Source: Psilocybe azurescens
Lineage: Eukaryota > Basidiomycota > Agaricomycetes > Agaricales > Agrocybaceae
Length of the DNA: 64,000 bases
Direction: 5' to 3'
NCBI GenBank assembly: GCA_023853785.1
Contig: JAJIRX010000904.1
Span: 1 to 64,000, forward strand
Position 1 is the first letter of the stretch; each line of letters starts with the position of its first letter. The notes beneath the pieces were generated by a model that made no database searches, was not told the DNA's origin, and saw only the letters and a list, made by a program, of their open reading frames with translations. Positions 44,285 to 53,737 of the stretch are shown here, in pieces. A program made the position numbers and the translations under genes.

Positions 44285-46529
44285 TGTCATACACCAATTT
44301 TGATTGGATATGAGATTTATCTATAAGCTTAGAGCATCTGTCTTGACTCCCCATTGCATGCAGAAGCCAGGGTTATTATTTCACATTTTTATCTGAAGCA
44401 CATCCCTCAATATTCAACGTCAAAGCCCATTCAAAGTCCACTTCAAGCTCCATTCCAACTTTCAATCTCCACTTCAACCATTTGATCAGTTACATTCCCT
44501 ATCAATGATTCAATCATCTATCTATTTTGAACCTCAAGGCTATGCACAGATTATTCTTGGACATCATTCCTATCCATCCTAGTACACACAGCACTGCACA
44601 GCATCATATATCACCATCATCATCAGCATTTGATCATCTACAACTATTTGGTCCTTAACTGGATTCCACATATGCAGCAAATCTTTGTCTCACTCAGCAG
44701 TCTTGGTAATGGATGACTGAGCTGTGCCATGAATAGACTGGTTCTATTCATTAGCATGGTACTTGTTCGCTATTTTGGCTCCTTTTCTGTTGTCTGACAC
44801 TTTCATATGATTGATCCTTTCTTCCTCTTGTCATTCTTGCTTATTGTACTTACTCAGCTTCGCTTCTTTCTTACTCATCTCACTTCGCTTTTCATAATCC
44901 TGCTTATACTTCTTACTCATCCTATGTTACTTACTTACTCATCCTTCTATTTTTCACTCCTAAACTCCGTCAGCTTTCAATCTATTGTATGTAGTTGACA
45001 GATAGGACTACTGGGTGTCGTTCTACAGAAAGATTAGTATAGTTTGGACACTTGATCTCTTTTAAATATTTTCTATGTTCTCTGGTATATAAACCATGTA
45101 TTAGTATCGCTTTGGAATGCAAGGAAGTTACAAGCCCCAACTTTCTTCACAGCAAAGATTTCAAGTTATCAAGTACTCAGTCCAGCACTCCAAGCACACA
45201 TTCAATCAATCTCTATCAATATTCAGCACGAAATTCAACAACCACTCCAGTTATTCAAGACGTTCATCAGAGGGTAGACCAGCCTATCCAACCACCCACG
45301 TTCTCTCATCACAGAGAATTTTGTCCAGTTCATTTCGATCCTACCATCCTCCAGACCCTTCATTCTTCCTCTACATCAAGATCTTCAACTCCCCATCGCT
45401 TCAGTTGCTCCGGAATATTTTATTCAGCAATTTTGGTCTTGTTGTCATCTTCATCCATTGCTCCAGACACCCTTTATCCGCTTCCCTGCGTTGTTTGATT
45501 TTTTGGCTGAGGAATATCGCTTAGGTTGTCACCTTCAATCGCCCTAGTCATCCCTCATTCACCTCACTGCTCTGTTCAAGGTTTGGATCAAAACATCGCA
45601 CAATCCTTCACCATCTATCACTCCAGGCTGCTCAAGCCATTACTCCATCAGCAGGCTTTACTTCTAGCTTTGCAGACACTGCAGACTCGATTGAAGCGCA
45701 TTAGGATCAAGACTACATTCTCACTCCTGCCCCGTATCAATCCCTACAATTTATCTAGTCATTTGGCCCCTCCAGTCATCACTCTTTGTTCACACTGTTC
45801 TACCCTAATCAAGTCAGGTTGCTTCCTCCCAGTAAATACTCAAGGGCATTTTATATTCCTTCATCCATTCCTCCTCCTGTTAGAAATAGACAATAATGCA
45901 CAAATCAGTAGCTATACTGATGAGTAACAATAGAGTCAAATCTCAAATGCGCAACAATGACAAGTATGAGTGAAAATAGTAAATTGCTTCTGTAGACTCC
46001 AAATCTTGTTCTAGTGTCTTTGTTTCCTCAGACATAGTAGGAATACTGGTCTTTTACATGGCTAAGTGTCTAAAAATGGCGAGGCATGACTATAGGTGTC
46101 CACAATATTGTGTCAAAACACTAAACCTATAATTATGTGACAAATTATATATCACCGCAACCGTCTCAACGAGGGGATTCAGGATCAGTGATCAGAATTT
46201 GAATAACTTTACTCTACAAAAAGTTATTAACAGAATAGTGTGCAAAAACACCGAAAAGAGCGAATTCTAACTAAGTGTCCATTTGTACAAGTCCAAATAT
46301 CAAGTGTAGAACATTAGAAACAAAGTGTTTAATCACAAAAACTAACACCTCCTTCATATGTCCCTGCCCTCCTCAGACCACATATATCTTCACAACCTAG
46401 TGGCAAAGCCAACCCTCACATTAACTCAACAGGGAGAGAGTTGTCTTATCTAGTCTAGACCATTCCTCTCTGGTCTGTGTTTTGGTTTTTGATTTATATA
46501 TCAAATCACACACTACATAGTTCAGCGTC
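44285..46529 (+). repeat. repeat R1, copy b
   Basis: Near-identical to 7687-9462, with a 470-bp solo LTR inserted at 45878. Ends with the same ACACTACATAGTTCAGCGTC, after which sequence differs completely. Confidence 0.8.
45878..46347 (+). mobile_element. solo LTR, second family, 470 bp
   Basis: TGTTAGAAATAGACA...AAACTAACA between CCTCC (45873-45877) and CCTCC (46348-46352). R1a shows the empty site (CCTCC followed by TTCATACATCCC near 9285). Not similar to the gypsy LTRs elsewhere in the window. Strand is arbitrary. Confidence 0.92.
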
Positions 46530-47640
46530 GCTGCCGTTGCCGCGTGTCATGGTTGTCTCCCTGTCGTCCTTGCTGTTGCTGTGGTGGTATGTCGTTGCGG
46601 CCCGTGACCTGTTGTGGTACGTGTTGGTGTCATCGTCCGCTGTGCCTCTCCTGGCACCCGTTGGTGTCATCGTCCGCTGTGCCTCTCCTGGCACCCGTTG
46701 GTCCCTTTGTCAGCGGGTCATCATGGTCTGTACCTGTTGTAGTATGTGTCAGTGTCATTGTCATGTCAGTGTCGTTGTCATGTCAGTATCATTGTCACGG
46801 TCGTCATTGCCGTGGTGGTATCCGTTGGTGCCGTCGTCATGGGTTGTCCTCGCCGTTGCCCTTGCCCTCACTGTCCTCGCCATCCACATCCACGTCCTTT
46901 CCATCCATGTCCATTTCCACATCCACGTCCGGCGCCACCATCCTTGTCCTCACCGCTGTACTCGCCCTTGCTGTCATCCTTGCCCTTGCTGCTGTCCTTG
47001 TCCTTGCTGTACTCATCCTTGCCACCGTACTCCTTGCCATCATCCTTGCCCTGGCTGTTGTCCTTGTCCTTGCTGTCATCCTTGTCCTTGCTGTCGCCCT
47101 TGGCCTTGCTGTCATCCTTGTCCTTGCCATTGTCCTTGTCCTTGCCACTGTACTTGCCCTCACTGTTGTCCTCGGCCTCATCACCGTCCTCAGCCTTGTC
47201 CTGGTCCACACCGGTGTCTTGGTCCTCACCATCGTGGTCATGGTCCTAGCCATCATCCTCATGGTCCCTCGCAGTCCTCACCCTTGCCCTCACCCTCACC
47301 CTTGCCCTCACCCTCACCCTTGCCCTCACCCTTGCCCTTGCCCTCACCCTCACCCTTGCCCTCACCCTTGCCCTTGCCCTCACCCTCACCCTTGCCCTTG
47401 CCCTCACCCTCACCTCACCCTTGCCCTTGCCCTCACCCTCACGGGTCCTCGTCGTGGTCCTCATCTGCCTCCTCGTCTAGCGCTCCTTGTTGTTGTTGTC
47501 ACAGTCATCCTTGTCCTTGTCCGCATCCTCGTTGTCCTTGTCGTAGTCGCCCTTGTCCTCATCGGTGTGGCTGTTGCAGTTGTTCTCATCCTCTGTTGCG
47601 TCAGGTTGGCTTTCACCTGGCTCCGACTGACAAGGCGGTG
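46530..47640 (-). pseudogene. GC-rich acidic exon of a W-like (V-type) transposon
   Basis: The minus strand reads DKAEDGDEAEDNSEGKYSGK, DKDNGKDKDDSKAKGDSKDK and similar, an Asp/Lys/Glu/Ser repeat phased in triplets. 47270-47450 is a (CCCTCACCCTTGCC)-type minisatellite inside it. Plus-strand frames are long only because the complement of GAC/GAT-type codons rarely makes stops. It parallels W's acidic exon, with the transposon end lying to its right. Cut on the left by R1b. Confidence 0.5.
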
Positions 47641-47740
47641 GTGGTGGTGGAAGAGAAAAGGGTGGGGGTCGGAATCAACAACGGACCAACATGGCATCAA
47701 CATGTCATGTGTGCATTGTTGTTTGGCCCATGCCAAGCAG
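47640..47740 (-). repeat. block Q, copy 2
   Basis: GGAATCAACAACGGACCAAC, then ATGGCATCAACATGTCATGT. Shared with 44130-44210 (inverted) and 63890-64000. Confidence 0.65.
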
Positions 47741-47796
47741 TGCCAAGAAATTCGGCTGTATCAGTATGTATTTAATCAATTTTTTATTTTCTATAA

Positions 47797-47872
47797 GCCT
47801 TTGTGGCTCAGTTGGTTTATCTCACTTATGTTTGGCATTCTCCGATGCCTGAGTTCAATTCTCGTTCGTGTC
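47797..47872 (+). other. tRNA-like block with Pol III signals
   Basis: GTGGCTCAGTTGG (A box), GGCAT/ATGCC anticodon-like stem, GAGTTCAATTCTC (B-box like), then a run of nine T (terminator-like). Acceptor ends do not pair. Best read as a tRNA-derived SINE head or pseudo-tRNA. Position mirrors the block in W. Confidence 0.55.
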
Positions 47873-47929
47873 TTTTTTTTTCTATACTAGTATAAATTAT
47901 AATAAAATATAATAAAAATAATGGGATAT

Positions 47930-48189
47930 CATTCCACTTGGATTCCACCTTATTATATTGGAATGGACCTATATTGGACCAAACCCAATGTAATATATAA
48001 TATTCCAGTTGGATTCCAATTGGATTCCATATAGATTCCAGGCATTCCATTGGAATGAAACTGGAATATTCCATTTGAATGGCTTATTTTCTGGAATCCA
48101 TGTTCATTTACCCATACAAAATAGCAGGTGTATGATATAAGATTTCAGACTGGAATCTAATGGAATAGGTGGGGGACAGTAAAGATCTC
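47930..48189. repeat. V-type terminus with GGAATTCC-like words
   Basis: Body of TTGGATTCC/GGAATCCAA/ATTGGAATG words, ending AGGTGGGGGACAGTAAAGATC near 48189, an inverse of CTTTACTGTCCCCCAC. The single terminus fits a 5' end of a W-like element on minus. Confidence 0.65.
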
Positions 48190-48600
48190 AGTAGGTGTAT
48201 GATAGTAGTGATAACTGTGTAAATCTATTTTTTTATTCAGCCCAAAGGCATGGGAAATTGATTTTACTCATAAAAGGCGAACTATATAAGCAATGTATAG
48301 TAGGTGTATGATAGTAGTGATAACTGTGTAAATCTAGTTTTTATTCAGCCCAAAAGCATGGGAAATTATTTTTACTCAGCTTTAAATTGTGGGAATTCCA
48401 CTCTATTACTGTATTGGCTATAAATAACTCTATTCCCTTCATTCTCCTCTATTCCCCTCTATTCCCTTTCCAATTCCTTCATTCCCTCTTCAATCCCCTC
48501 TATTCCCTTTCTATTCCCTCTATTCCTCTATTCCCTCTATTCCCTCACTCCCTTTCTCAATCCCTCCAGTCCTAGGAATATGTGGGGACTGAGAAGTACT
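48190..48600 (-). repeat. X-type 3' end, copy 2
   Basis: Inverted copy of 13006-13560: two ~110-bp units with CCCATGC.TTTGGGCTGA, CTATTCCC tracts, ending CCTAGGAATATGTGGGGACTGAGAAG. Inserted in R1c. Confidence 0.75.
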
Positions 48601-48602
48601 GA

Positions 48603-48764
48603 TTGAAGTGGACTGTAAATGGTCTTTGACATTGAATATTGAGAAATGTGCTTCAGATAAAAATGCTAAATAATAACTCTGGCTTCTGCATGCAATGGGG
48701 AGTCAAGACAGACACTCTAAGCTTATAGATAAATCTCATATCCAATCAAAATTGGTGTATGACA
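48603..48764 (-). repeat. repeat R1, copy c (first 160 bp, inverted)
   Basis: From TGTCATACACC (ending at 48764 on plus) to GTCCACTTCAA, where the X-type end begins. Same terminus as the two long copies. Confidence 0.85.
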
Positions 48765-48926
48765 ACGCACATTGCTGTCAGCATCAGGCAACAACAGCTT
48801 TGGGTCTGCCCTTCTCCACTTGAACAAGTGTACAGGGACATCCTCATCCTCATCCTCAACCATATTGTTGTCACCATCACCATCAGCATCGAACTTAGCC
48901 GCTGCACCACTTAGCCGCTGCACCAC
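48765..48926 (-). pseudogene. acidic coding fragment, unidentified
   Basis: Minus strand: VQRLSGAAAKFDADGDGDNN, MVEDEDEDVPVHLFKWRRAD, PKLLLPDADSNVR, then the frame runs into R1c. Protein-like, unknown family. May connect to the pieces at 48960-49240 (FKKAYKLEVLCSIDVTGI) as one decayed gene. Confidence 0.35.
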
Positions 48927-49469
48927 TGAGAAGTCAGTGGGTCCTTGGAGGTTGCTGTAGCATCAATGCTGTGATTGATAAGAATGAGATGGACATGATC
49001 ATCAGTAAATGGGAAAGGGAAGGGCAGCAGCAGAACACATACCGCAGCAGCCTCTGCACAATATTGAGAATGTCACAAGAGCTGTACTTGTGCAGCTTGA
49101 TTTTGTGGCCTGGTCTATCCTCTGTGATAGAAATAAAAATAGAATGTAAGTGCAACAAAGAACATTGCTGTGATGTTGTGGGAGAGGAGATGCACTAAAG
49201 ATGATGCCTGTGACATCGATGGAGCACAGCACTTCTAGCTTGTACGCCTTCTTGAACGGCCCATGCTTATGCTACAAGAGCCAGAGGAGAGGGTGGCAAG
49301 GTGGGTGGGAGTGTGAGACAGAGCCGTATGGTGAATATTATAATAAGAATAGGAAATTGCCAAGACATCAGCACAGAAGTAGTTCCAAAATTTGACAAAC
49401 AATGCAAATGTAGAGAGACATACCTTGAGGAATGTTACAGAGCAATTTTGCTCAAGCATGCATCCAACA

Positions 49470-49690
49470 CCTCCCCAGCCAGTTGTGCCTGCCCCTGCCC
49501 TTCTTCCCCTGCTCTATTGTAATCCCTTCCCATTCATCAACATGGAACAGGTCTTCATGGAGTAGAGGGTGCGCTCCAATGAGTACTTGGCATGGATAGT
49601 GGAGAGCACATCTTTGAAGTTGGCAGATCTGCTCGCTTAAAGTTGAGATTTGTTGATGGAGGTGTTTGGTGGCAATCAACATGAATCTAC
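49470..49690 (-). pseudogene. fragment resembling a fungal Zn2Cys6 transcription factor linker
   Basis: Minus strand: HLHQQISTLSEQICQLQ, shift, DVLSTIHAKYSLE, shift, AHPLLHEDLFHVDEW. In basidiomycete C6 transcription factors a coiled coil L..QI..LS.RIRQLEDALA..., followed by ...PHPLLREDLL, comes just after the zinc cluster. The cluster itself is not visible. An AG acceptor-like edge precedes it. Two one-base shifts indicate a pseudogene or captured fragment. Confidence 0.4.
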
Positions 49691-50018
49691 ATCCAGCTGG
49701 TGAGTACTGCTAACAATATATACTGCCCTAATGTTTGCATATCTTGTTTCCTGTCTAGTTGCGAGACTCTATATAATTTTCAGCATCCTGACATGGAGAA
49801 ATGGCAGGAAATCAATGTCACTCACCATTCAGATACAAAGCTGCACATCTTTTCTGCTAGAATCATCATAAATGTGAAGATAGACCCCAATGTCCTCCAC
49901 AGCTAACCCAGTTTTTCAACAGATTCTATTAGATGCCACAAAGGTGTTGAAAGAAGGGGATGAGGATTCAGCACAAGGCTCAAAGAGCCTGACAAGCCGT
50001 TAATGTCTGCCAAAACCC

Positions 50019-51208
50019 AGTACTTTACAGTGCCCGTAGTACGGTCAGAACCGCTTGGAACCAGTTGGAATCTGATCGGAATCCACTCAGAACTGGTCAG
50101 AATTTCTCATAATGTACTTAATCAGTGTATAATACAATGCTTAGTCAGCATTACATAATAATAATAATAATTGCTTACATAAGCTTATAAATAATATATT
50201 GAAATCACATAATATTGTATGCTTAGTCAGTATTATATAATATTTCTTACATAAGCTCTTAAGTAATCCATTCAGATCATATGATATTGGTAATAAATGC
50301 AAATTATAAAATGCACTGAACAGGAATTGAACCAACAGCTTTATATATATTAATTCTATACACACATTACCAACTACACTATTATTGCTTGTAGTATTCT
50401 CAACATTTTATGAATTATATACCATTCTTTACAACATCCAATAATATATTCTGGCAGTTGCTCTGAAGCTATACCCATATATTATATATCAAAATGATCA
50501 GAAAATTGAGGGCAATGCACCTGTAATTACACTATCATCTGGATATTATGTCAGCATGTTCAATATACAAAATACTGTAAATTTGAATATATATGGATAT
50601 TGTAAACTACTTTTTGCAACAAAATAGCACTCTGTTAGCTATATATTAATAGTTTTGCAATAATAGAAATTAATAGAATACAAAGATCAATTTTATTCAA
50701 GAAATTTAGATTATATAAGCACAGATTTATATGAAAATAGGTATTTCTTTACCAGAAAAATTTTAATTTTATATAACTATTAAATAAACATATTCTCCTC
50801 AATTTTACAATTCTAACAATACCAAATTTGTCACAAACTGTTGAGATCTATGTATACTTTTTGTGTTATTACTTGCTGAGCTGTAAATAGTATGCTGACA
50901 TAATATGGTTCCACTTGGTATCACTTGGATTCCACTCGGAATTGGGTCTAATTGGGTTTCAAATTTGATGAATTCCACTTGGATTCCAGTCGGATTCCGG
51001 TTGGATTCTGATCGGATTTTGGTCGGACTTGTTAACAGTGGAACTGGTCGGTACTGGTGGTTCCGATCGGAATCTGGTTGGAATCTGGTTGGAAAAATTT
51101 GGACATTTTACTGCTAATTTGGCAGGGACACTGCCAAATAAAATTCTGGTCAGAACTGGTCGGATTCCGACCGGTTCTGATCGGTACCTGTGGGGAGTGT
51201 AAAGACCT
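50019..51208. mobile_element. Y2: second copy of Y, 1.19 kb
   Basis: CAGTACTTTACAGTGCCCGT...GGTACCTGTGGGGAGTGTAA. Flanks CCAAAACC(C) and CCAAAAACC(C) look like an 8-9-bp target duplication with one extra A. High similarity to Y1 over the whole length. Confidence 0.85.
50318..50385 (-). other. tRNA-like block in Y2
   Basis: On minus: AATAGTGTAGTTGGTAATG (A box) and GGTTCAATTCCTG (perfect B box). Same position as in Y1 (24440-24510, B box mutated), U1, U2 and S. Confidence 0.55.
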
Positions 51209-51306
51209 CCAAAAACCCTAGGGTGGTGAAAAGCAACATTGAGAGAGGAGGTATGATATAGCTGTAACACCATACATATGAGGGTTTAATTTTGATAAGA
51301 GCATGA

Positions 51307-51790
51307 TTAGAGCTCACAGTTCCAGATATCAATGACCTCAATCAGAGTTGTCACATAGAATCGGCTGAGTTGGGTGTTCAGCTTGAGCCCTGCTAGCCAT
51401 GCATCCAGCCAGAATAGCGCAGCTCAGAGTAGTTGAAATAGAAGAGTCTGGAAAGGTGGGTTTAGAAACATATAAGAGTGGTGATGGGTTTGTGCATTGT
51501 CACCTTCACCATCTAATTAGCTCTGTCAGCAAGGAAAACACTGTTTTCTGAGAGGATTGTCCCAAATGCAAAGCCAATTGCCATGTCATTCATTATGAGC
51601 CATGCAGTATTAAAGAAACTGGAGATTTTTGTGAATATAGAGCAGCATTTGGTGAAGAAAAGAGATATCACATACTTGGTGTATCTATGACAGTAGTTCG
51701 TGCTGTGTTGTGTATTTTGTTGTTGCAGGGTTGCAACTTGTGTGATGAAAAATGGCTTGCTCGACTTGCACATCAGATTATTGCACCGGA
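51307..51790 (-). pseudogene. GPI1/PIG-Q-like fragment (GPI-GlcNAc transferase subunit)
   Basis: The minus strand from about 51690 reads SSFFNTAWLIMNDMAIGFAF, then GTILSENSVFLADR. After an apparent intron it reads ALFWLDAWLAGLKLNTQLSR, FYVTTLIEVIDIWN and a stop at 51307. The NxxWLIxND...G..L..N and WL..WPAGLKLNTELSRFY blocks are characteristic of GPI1 (PIG-Q), the membrane subunit of the first enzyme of GPI-anchor synthesis. A TGA sits just before AALFW where Arg or another residue is expected, and a TAG after DRAN. Upstream exons (to about 52000, RLKDIC...) are unclear. Probably a broken or diverged host gene, the only clear host-type function here. Confidence 0.6.
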
Positions 51791-52219
51791 AATCTGTGTC
51801 AGAATTATATGGCTAGGGAACACATAAAGGAGAAGAAGGAAGCAAACCTGTTGCATATGTCCTTTAACCTGATGTATTTTGATCCATTCCTGGATGTGAT
51901 GTAGGCAGTACATGGAGGTTGGCTACATTTGCAGCAAGAGCAGGTATACTCAGAGTGATACCATTGGAAAGCAATGTGAGGTATGATGTAAGGTGAGCAA
52001 AAATGTTGCAATTGTGGGAAGTGATTTCAGGGATGCTGATGGAGATTATAGAATCCTTTGAACCAATATTATACACCAGCAAGCAGCTGCACATCACATG
52101 CTTACACGTGTGCACCAATAACGCAACATGGTTTCTTTATTCACACACACCCTGCATTGTGCTTAACTCAACTCTTGCTCTCCCTTATTTTGTTCAAGGC
52201 CCTTCAAGTCTGTTTGTGC

Positions 52220-52261
52220 TGTGACCAAATCTACAAGACATGTCTTGTAGATTTGGTCACA
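52220..52261. repeat. perfect 42-bp palindrome (GTGACCAAATCTA), copy 2
   Basis: TGTGACCAAATCTACAAGAC plus A, followed directly by its exact reverse complement; no spacer. Related to 39987-40029. Confidence 0.92.
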
Positions 52262-52559
52262 TGTCTCCAAAGGTTGCTTATATACCCACCCCATGCACTT
52301 ACCATAGTCATTGGATTTGGCTTTAGATGACTCAAACTATTCCATTCACATGTCATTCACCAGTATTGTGATGTTATGCAGCAAAGGTGAGCCATGATAT
52401 GCTCCTCACAAAATAATAATGATGTTCTATGCAGATTTCTCACCTCTGTTTCTGTCTTCAAAGGATACACAGTTCAGAATAGTTGCCAGTGGGTTGAGAA
52501 GGTCGACTATACTTGTTGGAAATCGGTTCCACTGCCCCACCACCTGCATCTACTCATCA

Positions 52560-53460
52560 CATACTGTGTGTCCGCATTTGCACTTGCTCTGCCTTCTGCT
52601 TTGCACTTGCTCTGCTTTCTCCTTCCGCACTTGCTATGTCTTCCACTTTGCACTTGCTCTGCTTTCCCCTTCTGCACTTGCTCTGCTTTCCCTTTGCACT
52701 CACTCTGCCTTCTGCTTCACACTCGTTATGCTTTGCCCTTCTGCACTTGCTATACCTTCCCTTTTGCTCTCGCTCTGCTTTCCCCTTCCACACTCACTCT
52801 GCCTTTCCCCTTTGCACTTGCACTGCCTTCCACTTTGCACTTGCTATCCCTTCTGCTTTGCACTTGCTCTGCTTTCCCCTTCTGCACTTGCTATGTCTTC
52901 CACTTTGCACTTGCTCTGCTCTCCCCTTCCACACTTGCTCTGCCTTTCCCCTTCCGCACTTGCTCTGCCTTTCCCCTTCCACACTTGCTCTACCTTTCCT
53001 TTTGCACTCACTCTACCTTTCCCTTCTTGCTATCCCTTCTCCCCTTCACACTTGCTCTACCTTCTGCTTCGCACTCACTATCCCTTCTGCTTTGCACTCA
53101 CTCTGCTTTTCCCTTTGCACTTGCTCTGCCTTTCCCTTCACACTTGCTCTGCTTTCCCCTTCTGCATTTGCTATACCTTCCCCTTTGCACTCGCTCTGCT
53201 TTCCCCTTCTGCACTCACTTTGCCTTATGCTTTGCACTCACTCTACCTTCCCCTTCTTGCTATTCCTTCTCCTCTTTGCACTTGCTCTGCCTTCTGCTTC
53301 ACACTTGCTATGCTTTCCCCTTCTGTGCTCGCTATACCTTTCCCTTTGTACTCACTCTGCCTTTCCCTCCCTTCACACTCACTCTGCCCTCCCCTTCGCG
53401 ACTCAGCTCTACCTTCCCCTTTGTTGCTTTAGCTCCTGCCCCTCCTCCTGCATCTGGTTG
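52560..53460. repeat. pyrimidine-rich minisatellite, ~23-27-bp units
   Basis: About 35 degenerate units of the type CTTTGCACTTGCTCTGCTTTCC. All three plus frames are open for about 320-355 codons because the strand lacks stop-prone words. The minus strand reads SKCRRGKQSKCKAEGIASAK and similar. Unequal unit lengths change frame repeatedly, so coding is unlikely. Confidence 0.8.
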
Positions 53461-53737
53461 AGATCAATATCATAGTTGACAGCTGTGCTGATAGCATGCT
53501 CGTGTTTCCTCTATTAGTTCAAATAACCCAGCATGTATTATAGTAGCTAGATCATAATTGTGGCAATATAAAGCACTTATCTCTATTTGAGCTCTGAAAC
53601 AATTTAAGAGCACTTTCTGATGTTCCAAAGCATACCTATCACATTATGAGGGGAATACATCATATAGTTTCAGATTCATTGTATGGTACATTTGATTTAA
53701 TAACTGTCCATGATTGTTTGAAATCCTCCCTTTCAGT

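Noticed and set aside
47270..47450. CCCTCACCC repeats resembling an interstitial telomere
   Set aside because: Fungal telomeres are usually TTAGGG/CCCTAA. The unit here is CCCTCACCCTTG-like and fits the acidic-repeat minisatellite instead.
47797..47872. A genuine tRNA gene
   Set aside because: A and B boxes and a T-run are present, but acceptor and D stems do not pair and the anticodon loop is the wrong size.
46477..47890. Two overlapping plus-strand frames of 432 and 448 codons
   Set aside because: They are pyrimidine-rich low-complexity translations opposite a GAC/GAT-type acidic repeat. Open length comes from composition, with no domain or codon pattern.
52394..53475. Three plus-strand frames of 320-355 codons open at once
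   Set aside because: All three frames of one minisatellite are open. This is expected from a stop-poor repeat and not evidence for a protein.
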